DNA from: Bacteroidota bacterium
GTDB taxonomy: Bacteria > Bacteroidota > UBA10030 > UBA6906
Reading direction: 5' to 3'
DNA length: 6,648 bases
NCBI GenBank assembly: GCA_016844425.1
Contig: JAERML010000279.1
Coordinates: 1-6,648, forward strand
Numbering within the stretch: position 1 is the stretch's first letter; each line of letters starts with the position of its first letter. The notes beneath the pieces are model-generated. The model made no database searches, was not told the origin of the DNA, and saw only the letters and a list, made by a program, of their open reading frames with translations. Below, one piece after another: positions 1 to 6,016 of the stretch. The position numbers and the translations under genes were made by a program.

Positions 1-1
1 C

Positions 2-1561
2 ATGACGATTCGTGCCATGGAAAAGCTTCTTGAAAGAAATCCTCTCCAGGAGCCCACACCCGCCGAAAAGATTCCTGACGCCTGCGTCATGGTAATCTTC
101 GGCGCCTCCGGTGATCTCACCAAACGAAAGTTAGTACCTGCCATTTTTGACCTTGCTCGTCAGGGACTCCTCCCTGCGGGTTTTACCATTGTCGGGGTGG
201 GGCGTACACCCATGGATCACGACGCGTTCCGCTCTTACATGCACGGGGCGATGAAGGAGTTCGGGCAGTTACAGGAATCTGAATCTACTCTGTGGGAGAA
301 CTTCGCACAAGGCTTGCACTACATTGCCATTGACTCAAGCATGGCACACGAGTTCGAGAAACTCCGACAGACTCTTCACGCCATTGACGATCGGAGAATG
401 GCGGAGGGAAATTTCCTCTTTTATCTTGCCACTCCACCCAGTCTCTATGCCCCCATCGTCCGCAACCTCGGTTCATCCGGGTTGAACAAACCGCGGACAG
501 CGGGGAGCTGGGTACGCATCGTTATCGAAAAACCTTTTGGCATCGACCTCGACTCGGCACGGCAGCTGAATGCCGAGGTGCTCGGTGTGTTTTCGGAAGA
601 CCAGGTCTACCGCATTGATCACTACCTCGGCAAGGAGACCGTCCAGAATCTGGTGGTCTTCCGTTTTGCCAACGGAATTTTCGAGCCGATCTGGAACCGG
701 AACTACATCGATCATGTGCAAATTACGGCTGCTGAAACTGTCGGCGTCGAGAACCGTGCCTCGTACTACGAAGAAGCCGGGACGATGCGGGACATGATCC
801 AAAACCACATGCTCCAACTCCTCGCGCTGACCGCGATGGAACCTCCGGTCCTCTTCGATGCACAGCAAGTGCGCGACGAGAAGCACAAAGTGTTTCAGGC
901 AATCCGGCAGATTGCGCCTGAGGATGTTCACCGGGCTACTGTGCGCGGTCAGTACGCCGCAGGAACGGTGGGAGGGAAGGCAGTGCCGGGATACAAGGAT
1001 GAAAAGGGCGTCTCTTCAACGAGCGTGGCCGAGACCTATGTGGCGCTCAGGTTCACTATCGACAACTGGCGATGGGCTGACGTTCCCTTCTATGTTCGGT
1101 CAGGCAAACGTCTTCCCAAGCGGGTGACCGAAATAGCAATCCAGTTCAAGAAAACACCGCATCATCTCTTTACAGCGTTGCCGGTGGATACAATCTCCAA
1201 CAACAATATTGTGGTTCGCATTCAACCGGACGAAGGAATCTCTCTCAAGTTCAGCTCGAAGATTCCGGGCTCCGCAATGCGTATGCGACCCGTAACGATG
1301 GACTTCCGCTACGGGGCGTCATTCGGCGGGCACCTTGCCGATGCCTACACACGCTTGATACTTGACTGCATGCTGGGCGATGCGACGCTGTATGCCCGCG
1401 GTGACAGTGTGGACGTCGCATGGCAACTCATCACGCCAATTCACGAAGGCTGGTCCTCGAACCCACAGTCCAGAGTATATGAGTACGCAGCCGGGACCTG
1501 GGGACCGAAGGAAGCAGAGGAAATGCTCCGGGCGGATGGGAGAAGGTGGAGGCTTCCATGA
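2..1561 (+). CDS. zwf: Glucose-6-phosphate 1-dehydrogenase
   Basis: Cytoplasmic enzyme oxidising glucose 6-phosphate to 6-phosphogluconolactone with reduction of NADP+, the entry step of the oxidative pentose phosphate pathway. The 519-residue reading shows the full family pattern: the dinucleotide-binding motif GASGDL at residues 34-39, EKPFG at 176-180, the active-site signature RIDHYLGKE at 204-212, and QNH at 267-269, whose histidine matches the catalytic base of the family. VRSGKRLPKR follows at about 365-374. Length is normal to slightly long, and the reading frame is unbroken to the TGA. The start is uncertain: ATG at base 2 is the first in the window, another in-frame ATG is at base 17, no SD is visible for either, and the frame is open to the left edge. 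Its stop overlaps the next small ORF as ATGA, which suggests translational coupling. The identification is very secure; only the N-terminus is open. Confidence 0.96.
   Translation: MTIRAMEKLLERNPLQEPTPAEKIPDACVMVIFGASGDLTKRKLVPAIFDLARQGLLPAGFTIVGVGRTPMDHDAFRSYMHGAMKEFGQLQESESTLWENFAQGLHYIAIDSSMAHEFEKLRQTLHAIDDRRMAEGNFLFYLATPPSLYAPIVRNLGSSGLNKPRTAGSWVRIVIEKPFGIDLDSARQLNAEVLGVFSEDQVYRIDHYLGKETVQNLVVFRFANGIFEPIWNRNYIDHVQITAAETVGVENRASYYEEAGTMRDMIQNHMLQLLALTAMEPPVLFDAQQVRDEKHKVFQAIRQIAPEDVHRATVRGQYAAGTVGGKAVPGYKDEKGVSSTSVAETYVALRFTIDNWRWADVPFYVRSGKRLPKRVTEIAIQFKKTPHHLFTALPVDTISNNNIVVRIQPDEGISLKFSSKIPGSAMRMRPVTMDFRYGASFGGHLADAYTRLILDCMLGDATLYARGDSVDVAWQLITPIHEGWSSNPQSRVYEYAAGTWGPKEAEEMLRADGRRWRLP
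1548..1552 (+). promoter_or_regulatory. Strong Shine-Dalgarno GGAGG inside the end of zwf
   Basis: GGAGG lies 5 nt upstream of the ATG at 1558, within the last codons of zwf. It is the main reason to believe that the short ORF beginning at 1558 is translated, since the site has no role in zwf itself. Confidence 0.55.
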
Positions 1562-1683
1562 CATTGAACCGCAAAACAAACCTCCTTGCCATCATAAGGC
1601 GTTTTGTCTTTGCTTCAGCGATGGCTCTTATCGTCACGTCCTTCCTCTGGCAGATGTCGATGGGGATATGTCCGGTCCCATGA
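1558..1683 (+). CDS. Small hydrophobic protein, 41 aa, unknown function
   Basis: I do not recognise this protein. The ORF begins in an ATGA overlap with the zwf stop and has a GGAGG sequence 5 nt upstream, which is the usual arrangement for a translationally coupled gene. The peptide starts MTLNRKTNLLAIIRRF, giving a positively charged N-terminal part with K/R at residues 5, 6, 14 and 15. A hydrophobic stretch follows at about residues 16-32, and the tail is short and ends CPVP. This looks like a single membrane segment oriented with its N-terminus inside, or a signal peptide. It could be a genuine small membrane protein or the leftover N-terminus of a longer exported protein whose remainder has been lost. 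It is not the start of a 6-phosphogluconolactonase. About 39 nt without a gene separate it from the next start. Confidence 0.45.
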   Translation: MTLNRKTNLLAIIRRFVFASAMALIVTSFLWQMSMGICPVP

Positions 1684-1722
1684 AGAGCGAAACAAGCACG
1701 AACGATAAAATGAAGGTCCAGA

Positions 1723-2580
1723 ATGAAGACACCATTGTTGTTTATTCTGTACGGCTTGATTGCCATTGTCTCTATGACACAAAGCGCATTTTCTGGTCCG
1801 TGGCCACGCAAGCAGGGGACGGGTTTTGTGCAGGTCGGCTTTAGCACAATCGGATATAACAAGGTCTACGACGACCATAGCACGAAGAACCCCATCTATG
1901 CCGATGTGCTCGACAACGTTGTCCAGGTCTACGCCGACTATGGCCTTACAGACCTGGTGACGGTCACTGCCTCCGTCCCCTTCAAACTTCTCTCAGCTAC
2001 TCCCTCCCAACTTGCACTTTCTCCTGTCGCAACCAAGGTGACGAACAGTGGTATTGGCGACATCGACTTGCTGTTGCGCTATAACTGGTTTGTTGTGGAC
2101 GGCCATGCATTCTCCAGTGAGGTGCTCTTTGGCCTTCCAATTGGAGATGACACCGACCCGAACGGCCTCTGGATCGGCGACGGGGAATTCAACACTGCGT
2201 TCCGGCTCTCAGTTGGGAAGTCGTTTCATCCGGAGTCTTATTTCATTGCTGCCGACGTCGCATACAACATTCGCGGGAAGGACTTCTCAGATGAAGTGCT
2301 CTACAATATTGAGTTCGGCTACGGCTTCCTGGAGAACCGTCTCCTTCTGATTCTCCTCCTCTCCGGGAAGGAATCGGCGTCCACGGTTCCTTCGCGCAAC
2401 GTTACCGCCGCGGCGCTCGGGTTTTCCACAAACAATCAGGAGTACACGGCCATTGTTCCGAAGGTTCTGTATAAACTGAACGATCAATTCGGTATCTCTG
2501 CCTCGTTTGCCACCGCGACTCATGGCCGCAACATTGCAGGTGGATTTGTGTTTGCGGGAGGCGTCTTCTATGCGTTCTAG
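1723..2580 (+). CDS. Outer-membrane beta-barrel protein (transporter / MetA-pathway-like family)
   Basis: A 285-residue exported protein. Residues 1 to about 22-24 form a signal peptide: MKT, then a hydrophobic core, with likely cleavage near QSA-FSG. The mature part is rich in alternating hydrophobic/polar strands with turns of the type YADYGLTDLVTVTASVPF (70-87) and GIGDIDLLLRYNW (110-122). These are typical of the putative outer-membrane transporter family once named after the MetA phenol-degradation pathway. The protein ends in phenylalanine (GVFYAF), as expected of a substrate of the BAM outer-membrane assembly machinery. The start is supported by GAAGG 6 nt upstream of the ATG. The TAG stop lies 11 bases inside the following DUF547 gene, so the two are probably co-translated. 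The substrate cannot be told from sequence; the operon context allows a role in export or uptake of a sugar, arsenical or glycolipid. An odd detail is the very hydrophobic LLLILLLSG at 207-215. Confidence 0.78.
   Translation: MKTPLLFILYGLIAIVSMTQSAFSGPWPRKQGTGFVQVGFSTIGYNKVYDDHSTKNPIYADVLDNVVQVYADYGLTDLVTVTASVPFKLLSATPSQLALSPVATKVTNSGIGDIDLLLRYNWFVVDGHAFSSEVLFGLPIGDDTDPNGLWIGDGEFNTAFRLSVGKSFHPESYFIAADVAYNIRGKDFSDEVLYNIEFGYGFLENRLLLILLLSGKESASTVPSRNVTAAALGFSTNNQEYTAIVPKVLYKLNDQFGISASFATATHGRNIAGGFVFAGGVFYAF
2556..2561 (+). promoter_or_regulatory. Shine-Dalgarno GGGAGG for the DUF547 gene
   Basis: GGGAGG lies 8 nt before the ATG at 2570, inside the coding end of the beta-barrel gene. It decides the start of the DUF547 protein at 2570, placing a normal signal peptide at the N-terminus, rather than at an upstream in-frame ATG near 2507 that would precede it with an unrelated leader. 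Confidence 0.55.
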
Positions 2581-2803
2581 AAGGGTCATTCGTGCGATGT
2601 TGTTATTGTTTGTTTGGCCAATGGTGATGAGTGCTCAAGTGAACCACGCAGTGCTCACACAGGTATTGAACGACCATGTCTCCCGTGGTGGAGTAGACTA
2701 TCCTGCGATCAAGGCAGATCAACGCTTCGCACAATATCTTTCCATGGTGAAGAAGTCGGATCCCTCCACCATCAAGGAAAAGTGGGATCGACTAGCGTTC
2801 TGA
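2570..2803 (+). pseudogene. DUF547 family protein, N-terminal fragment (disrupted gene)
   Basis: The N-terminal 77 codons of a DUF547-family protein, a widespread family of exported proteins with no firmly established biochemical activity. Residues 1-22 are a signal peptide (MRSRR, hydrophobic core, MSA before QV), so the intact protein would be periplasmic or surface-exposed. GGVDYPAIKAD at about 40-50 matches the family's beginning, which usually reads VDY plus (A/K)xLKAD. The ORF then ends abruptly: after DRLAF, where family members continue with the highly conserved WINAYNA block, a TGA stop appears at 2801-2803. The rest of the domain is found immediately downstream in another frame. As read, this fragment would be a short secreted peptide lacking the conserved core. 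The gene overlaps the beta-barrel gene by 11 bases and was probably co-translated with it. Confidence 0.75.
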
Positions 2804-3230
2804 GATTACTCGTGGCGATACCGGTCCTTGGGACATCCGATGGATTGAAATTGGAGGAGAATCATATAGTTTGAACCACATTGAGCATGAGATCATCAGG
2901 AAGGAATTTGATGAACCGCGCATCCATTTTGCTCTGGTGTGTGCGGCTGTGAGCTGTCCGCCGCTCCGCAAGGAAGCGTACATCGGCGACCGACTCGATG
3001 CGCAGCTCGAGGACAACGCAAGGATGTTTCTCAATGATGCAACAAAGAACAGATACGATCAGGATTCGCAAACCCTTTTTCTTTCCGAATTATTCAATTG
3101 GTATGGCGATGATTTTGTGAAGAAGCACGGTTCCGCGATGACGTATGCGCTTCGTGTTTTGGGGCTGGCTGGTGCAACGCCGAAAACCATCAAGTATCTA
3201 CCTTACAACTGGAATCTCAACAGACGGTGA
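2796..3230 (+). pseudogene. DUF547 family protein, C-terminal fragment (disrupted gene)
   Basis: This frame opens after a TAG at 2793 and carries the C-terminal two thirds of DUF547. It contains GDTGPWDIRW, IGGESYSLNHIEHEIIRK, the conserved RIHFALVCAAVSCPPLRKEAY with its cysteine pair, LDAQLEDNARMFLND, LFNWYGDDF and a terminal YLPYNWNLN. All are in the normal family order and in good condition up to the TGA. Relative to the N-terminal piece it is in a different frame. About 20-25 residues are missing at the junction, namely the WINAYNA block and the helix after it, so a deletion of about 60-75 bp (length 2 mod 3) best explains the break. Independent translation is conceivable from TTG at 2871, preceded by GGAGGAGA at 2853-2860, but it would lack a signal peptide and part of the fold. 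Confidence 0.78.
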
Positions 3231-3301
3231 CTTTCTTCCCGCTCGTTTTGCAATCACGTCGCTAACAGGTAAGGAACGACAGCATCACACCAATAGTACC
3301 A

Positions 3302-3323
3302 CGACCTTTCCAGCATAAGGTCG
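3302..3323 (+). promoter_or_regulatory. Hairpin over the ribosome binding site of the family-2 glycosyltransferase
   Basis: A perfect 7-bp inverted repeat, CGACCTT (3302-3308) and AAGGTCG (3317-3323), with an 8-nt loop. The right arm contains the AAGG that is the only plausible SD for the GTG at 3326, so the folded form would hide it. No U-tract follows, so it is not a terminator. It could control translation of the glycosyltransferase, or be chance or coding sequence if translation starts further upstream. Confidence 0.35.
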
Positions 3324-3325
3324 CA

Positions 3326-4006
3326 GTGATTATTCCAGCGTTCAATGAAGAGCCTTCGATCGCAAGTGTTGTGAAGGCGATTCCGCGCCCATGTGTTGAT
3401 GAAGTGGTAGTGGTGGACAATGGCTCCACCGATAGGACGGCCGATGTTGCGAGGGCCGCAGGCGCGGTGGTGCTGACTGAACCTCGCAAAGGATATGGGT
3501 ACGCATGCCTTCGTGGAATCAGTCACGCAGTTGGTGTGGTGGGGGCCGGTGTGATTGTCTTTCTCGATGGCGACTTCAGCGATTACCCGGAGGACCTTCC
3601 CGATGTTCTTCGTCCAATCCAGGATGAGGGATACGATTTGGTGATCGGTTCGCGCATGATTGGCGTGCGGGAGAAAGGAGCCATGCTGCCGCAGGCGATC
3701 TTCGGGAATTGGCTGGCGGCGGTACTGATCCGCCTTTTCTGGGGATACAGGTTTACGGACCTCGGACCGTTCCGTGCCATCCGGGTTGATGCATTGCAGC
3801 GGATGAAAATGAGCGATCCGACGTACGGGTGGACCGTGGAAATGCAAATCAAAGCGGCCAAATTGAAACTCAAATGCATCGAAGTCCCGGTTCGATACAG
3901 AAAACGCATCGGGTCATCCAAAGTAACGGGCACCTTTTCTGGCACCGTTAAAGCGTCAGCGAAGATTCTCTTCACGATATTCAAGTATGTCGTTGTGAAG
4001 GTCTGA
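3326..4006 (+). CDS. Family-2 glycosyltransferase, polyprenyl-phosphate sugar synthase type
   Basis: GT-A fold transferase of the DPM1/UgtP-like group, expected to move a sugar from a nucleotide donor to a polyprenyl phosphate on the cytoplasmic face of the inner membrane. Seen in the sequence: IIPAFNEE at residues 2-9, DNGSTD at 31-36, the metal-binding DGD at 81-83 within FLDGDFSD, GSR at 108-110, TDLGPFRAIR at 144-153, GWTVEMQIKAA at 168-178 and YRKRIGSSKVTGT at 191-203. There is a hydrophobic end but no added transmembrane pair. The start is problematic: the first usable codon is GTG 3326, which trims the first beta strand, because codons for HKVA precede it in frame back to a TAA at 3263. 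No ATG exists there. A non-standard start such as ATC 3284, preceded by AAGGA, is possible but unproven. It ends 1 nt before the GT-C gene, its likely partner. It is not the TIGR04283 type often found in arsenosugar loci. Confidence 0.85.
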   Translation: MIIPAFNEEPSIASVVKAIPRPCVDEVVVVDNGSTDRTADVARAAGAVVLTEPRKGYGYACLRGISHAVGVVGAGVIVFLDGDFSDYPEDLPDVLRPIQDEGYDLVIGSRMIGVREKGAMLPQAIFGNWLAAVLIRLFWGYRFTDLGPFRAIRVDALQRMKMSDPTYGWTVEMQIKAAKLKLKCIEVPVRYRKRIGSSKVTGTFSGTVKASAKILFTIFKYVVVKV

Positions 4007-4007
4007 G

Positions 4008-5252
4008 ATGACTCCAATTCGTATGGCGGTCATTGGTGTGATGATGGAGATCTGCTATCTCTCGTTCTACATGGTGAATGGGGGCCCAGGTGAGGTACTT
4101 CTTTTCCTTGTTGTCGGTCTCCTCACGTTCGGGCTCTGCGCGTATGCTGTGTACCTTCTTCGCGCGTCCGGAAGGCTTGTCACCAGCGGCAATCAGCTAC
4201 TTATGATGATCATCGGTTTTGCGGTTCTGTTTCGTCTCACGCTTGTTCCTCACATTCCTGTTGCCTCAGACGATGTTTATCGGTATGTGTGGGATGGAAA
4301 AGTCGCCGCCACCGGGGTCAACCCATTTGCATTTGCACCAAGTGATCCCCGGCTGTCACATCTCCATACCGCAGACCTTCCGGCGAAGATCAATTTTCCG
4401 GACATGCGGACGATCTATCCGCCGCTGGCACAGGTGTTCTTTGTGGCGTCGCATCAGATGTTCGGGGACTCCGTATCAGGGATGAAGTTGCTTCTTGTTG
4501 TCATGGATATTGTTTCGGTCATCGTGCTCATTCCCCTCCTCAGGCGTCTGGGACTTCTCCCTGAAATCGTGTTGGTATATGCCTGGTCACCGTTGCCGGT
4601 GATGTACTTCGCCCTCGATGGCCACATCGATGCTCTTGGAATATTGCTTCTTGTCCTTTGCGTTTTCCTTGCCAGCACAAGCAGACACATCGCAGCGGCC
4701 GTTACCCTTGGTCTGGCAGGGTTGGCCAAGGTGTATCCATTGCTTGTCGCTCCATTTCTGGTGAAAGGTGGAGAAGGGCAATGGAGACTCTGGGCTCCAG
4801 CAATTCCCGCGCTGATGTTCGTGTTCGGGTGTTGGCTCTATCTGGAAACGACCGGCGGCCTGTACGAATCGTTGTTTGTGTTCAGCCGTCAATGGTCGTT
4901 CAATGGTTCGGTCTTTGAGATTCTCCACCTGGTTGTTGGTTCCAACACACTTGCACATCTGATAAGTGGGATCCTACTCATCTTTTGGCTGGGATGCGTT
5001 CTTATGATCAAGCGGCCGTTCATTGAGAAAGCATTTCTCGCGTTCCTGGGATTTGTCATTGTTGCTCCCGTTGTCCATCCCTGGTATCTCTGCTGGCTGA
5101 CTGCCCTTCTTGTCGTTCGTTGGTCGCTGCCGGTGTTTGTCCTGCTGCAGCAATCTTGTCGTTTACCAGTACAGGCTGACTGGCGTGTGGGAAGATCAGC
5201 CGCTTGTTCTTCTCGTGGAGTATGTTCCTTTTTATGTGGTGCTGGTGCGTGA
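4008..5252 (+). CDS. GT-C integral membrane glycosyltransferase, frameshifted near its 3' end
   Basis: A polytopic inner-membrane protein with about ten hydrophobic segments, resembling polyprenyl-phosphate-mannose-dependent and DUF2029-like GT-C glycosyltransferases. Such enzymes transfer a sugar from a polyprenyl carrier to an acceptor on the periplasmic side. The best motif is ASDDVYRYVWDGKV at residues 86-99: acidic residues in the first external loop are the catalytic hallmark of GT-C enzymes. Others are GVNPFAFAP (103-111), TIYPPLAQ (135-142), FALDGHIDALG (201-211), GLAKVYPLL (238-246) and VHPWYLCWL (356-364). ATG 4008 has GAAGG 6 nt upstream. From about residue 381 the frame loses family character (polar, cysteine-rich tail to residue 414), while the +1 frame continues the expected end. 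The ORF as read therefore has a wrong C-terminus, and the restored protein would be about 431 residues. Truncation may or may not abolish activity. Confidence 0.82.
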   Translation: MTPIRMAVIGVMMEICYLSFYMVNGGPGEVLLFLVVGLLTFGLCAYAVYLLRASGRLVTSGNQLLMMIIGFAVLFRLTLVPHIPVASDDVYRYVWDGKVAATGVNPFAFAPSDPRLSHLHTADLPAKINFPDMRTIYPPLAQVFFVASHQMFGDSVSGMKLLLVVMDIVSVIVLIPLLRRLGLLPEIVLVYAWSPLPVMYFALDGHIDALGILLLVLCVFLASTSRHIAAAVTLGLAGLAKVYPLLVAPFLVKGGEGQWRLWAPAIPALMFVFGCWLYLETTGGLYESLFVFSRQWSFNGSVFEILHLVVGSNTLAHLISGILLIFWLGCVLMIKRPFIEKAFLAFLGFVIVAPVVHPWYLCWLTALLVVRWSLPVFVLLQQSCRLPVQADWRVGRSAACSSRGVCSFLCGAGA

Positions 5253-5304
5253 GATTGTCCGGGGGACGTTCAGTCCATCGCAGGGGGAGTTGTCCATTCC
5301 ATGA
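5149..5304 (+). pseudogene. Displaced C-terminus of the GT-C glycosyltransferase (+1 frame)
   Basis: Read in the +1 frame, these 51 codons give SNLVVYQYRLTGVWEDQP followed by a hydrophobic segment (LVLLVEYVPFYVVLVREI) and a short polar tail ending SIP. This is the kind of end that related GT-C proteins have. Its TGA (5302-5304) overlaps the ATG of the next gene as ATGA, the coupling expected of the original gene end, whereas the in-frame stop at 5252 leaves a 48-nt gap. The change of frame falls at about 5148, inside the palindrome TGCTGCAGCA (5143-5152). One extra base there, or two missing, would account for it. Confidence 0.75.
5283..5289 (+). promoter_or_regulatory. Purine-rich ribosome binding site for the TIGR04282-type gene
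   Basis: GGGGGAG lies 11 nt before ATG 5301 and 17 nt before the second in-frame ATG at 5307. The spacing, with the ATGA overlap, favours the start at 5301. Confidence 0.4.
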
Positions 5305-5930
5305 CCATGGACCAACGGGCGCTGATCATCTTTACAAAACTACCTCGTGCAGGCGAGGTAAAAACGCGCTTGGGTCGTGCTGTGGGTATGGACCGTGCGG
5401 CAGATATTTACAGGGAGCTTGCAGAACATGCCTTTGGCATCGCTGATGAGCTTGCAAGCGGTGGGACAAAAGTCTATCTTTTCTACGACCCAATCGCAAC
5501 CGGACAGGACATACGTTCCTGGATAAAACGTCGGTTCTCGTATGTTCCTCAACAGGGTCGCAGCCTGGGTGATAGGATGCAACATGCATTTGCAGTAGCG
5601 GTTGGCGATGGGGCCCAGCAGACAGTGATCATCGGTACAGACGTTCCGGAACTTCAGGCTTCAATGGTCAACAACGCATTCAATCGACTTGCCAACCACG
5701 ACATCGTCATTGGCCCTTCGTTTGATGGAGGCTATTTCCTGGTCGGGATGACAGCCCCCGTCAAGGATGTGTTCAGCGGGGTCGAATGGAGCACCGGCCA
5801 GGTGTTCGATGGTTCTATGGCAAAGATCAGGCAGCTCGATCTTTCCTGCTCGGTACTGCCTGCCCTTGCCGACATCGATACGGAGCAAGACTTGAGGGAA
5901 TATGAAACTCGAATCCGTCTCAAGAAGTAA
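5301..5930 (+). CDS. TIGR04282-type arsenosugar biosynthesis glycosyltransferase (DUF2064)
   Basis: A 209-residue cytoplasmic protein with the nucleotidyltransferase-like GT-A fold of the family named for its linkage to the radical SAM protein ArsS (originally 'transferase 1, rSAM/selenodomain-associated'). Diagnostic blocks in order are KLPRAGEVKTRL at residues 13-24 (nucleotide-binding loop), QQGRSLGDRM at 84-93, GTDVPEL at 112-118 (metal/nucleotide site), GPSFDGGYFLVG at 138-149, EWST at 162-165 and LADIDTEQDL at 189-198. All key positions are present and the length is normal. By family assignment it should attach a sugar or other group in arsenosugar assembly; its exact donor and acceptor are not established to my knowledge. 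Its ATG overlaps the +1-frame stop of the GT-C gene. It is followed by about 86 nt and then the peroxidase-like and arsS genes, which supports the pathway assignment. Confidence 0.88.
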   Translation: MTMDQRALIIFTKLPRAGEVKTRLGRAVGMDRAADIYRELAEHAFGIADELASGGTKVYLFYDPIATGQDIRSWIKRRFSYVPQQGRSLGDRMQHAFAVAVGDGAQQTVIIGTDVPELQASMVNNAFNRLANHDIVIGPSFDGGYFLVGMTAPVKDVFSGVEWSTGQVFDGSMAKIRQLDLSCSVLPALADIDTEQDLREYETRIRLKK

Positions 5931-5970
5931 AGCGTATCTACTCAGTTGCTCGGATACTCATATTGACCCC

Positions 5971-5992
5971 AGAGCCCATCCACGCAGGCTCT
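5971..5992 (+). other. Weak stem-loop in the gap before the peroxidase-like gene
   Basis: The inverted repeat AGAGCC (5971-5976) / GGCTCT (5987-5992) has a 10-nt loop. No run of T follows, so it does not look like an intrinsic terminator. It lies in the largest clear gap of the right-hand cluster (5931-6016), where I see no convincing -35/-10 pair. It may be an mRNA processing or stability element, or chance. Confidence 0.2.
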
Positions 5993-6005
5993 CAATCAAA
6001 CATAT

Positions 6006-6010
6006 GGAGG
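6006..6010 (+). promoter_or_regulatory. Strong Shine-Dalgarno GGAGG for the peroxidase-like gene
   Basis: GGAGG lies 6 nt before ATG 6017. It fixes this start and suggests efficient initiation independent of the upstream gene, which ends 86 nt earlier. Confidence 0.6.
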
Positions 6011-6016
6011 AACTGA

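Noticed and set aside
473..931. 152-codon minus-strand frame inside zwf
   Set aside because: Antisense shadow of a highly conserved zwf region, with no SD or context.
1362..1844. 160-codon + strand frame bridging the end of zwf and the start of the beta-barrel gene
   Set aside because: Both ends overlap well-supported genes in other frames, and the peptide has no domain or ordered composition. The 41-codon ORF with its own SD explains the gap better.
2507..2569. Upstream in-frame start for the DUF547 N-terminal fragment
   Set aside because: It would add about 21 residues overlapping the barrel gene before a normal signal peptide. ATG 2570 has GGGAGG at 8 nt and places the signal peptide correctly.
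3254..3847. Long open frame of 197 codons on the minus strand opposite the family-2 glycosyltransferase
   Set aside because: It lies antisense to a clearly conserved gene, has no recognisable domain, a composition typical of an antisense shadow, and no neighbouring minus-strand genes.
5143..5160. Programmed +1 frameshift at the GT-C switch point
   Set aside because: No known slippery heptamer, rare-codon stall or stop codon lies at the shift site. A plain indel in or near the palindrome is simpler.
5971..5992. Intrinsic terminator after the TIGR04282-type gene
   Set aside because: The stem is only 6 bp with a 10-nt loop and no T-run follows on the + strand, so termination is unlikely.
5945..5995. 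Sigma-70-like promoter in the gap before the peroxidase-like gene (TTGACC at 5963-5968)
   Set aside because: No acceptable -10 element lies at the required spacing, so I do not call a promoter.
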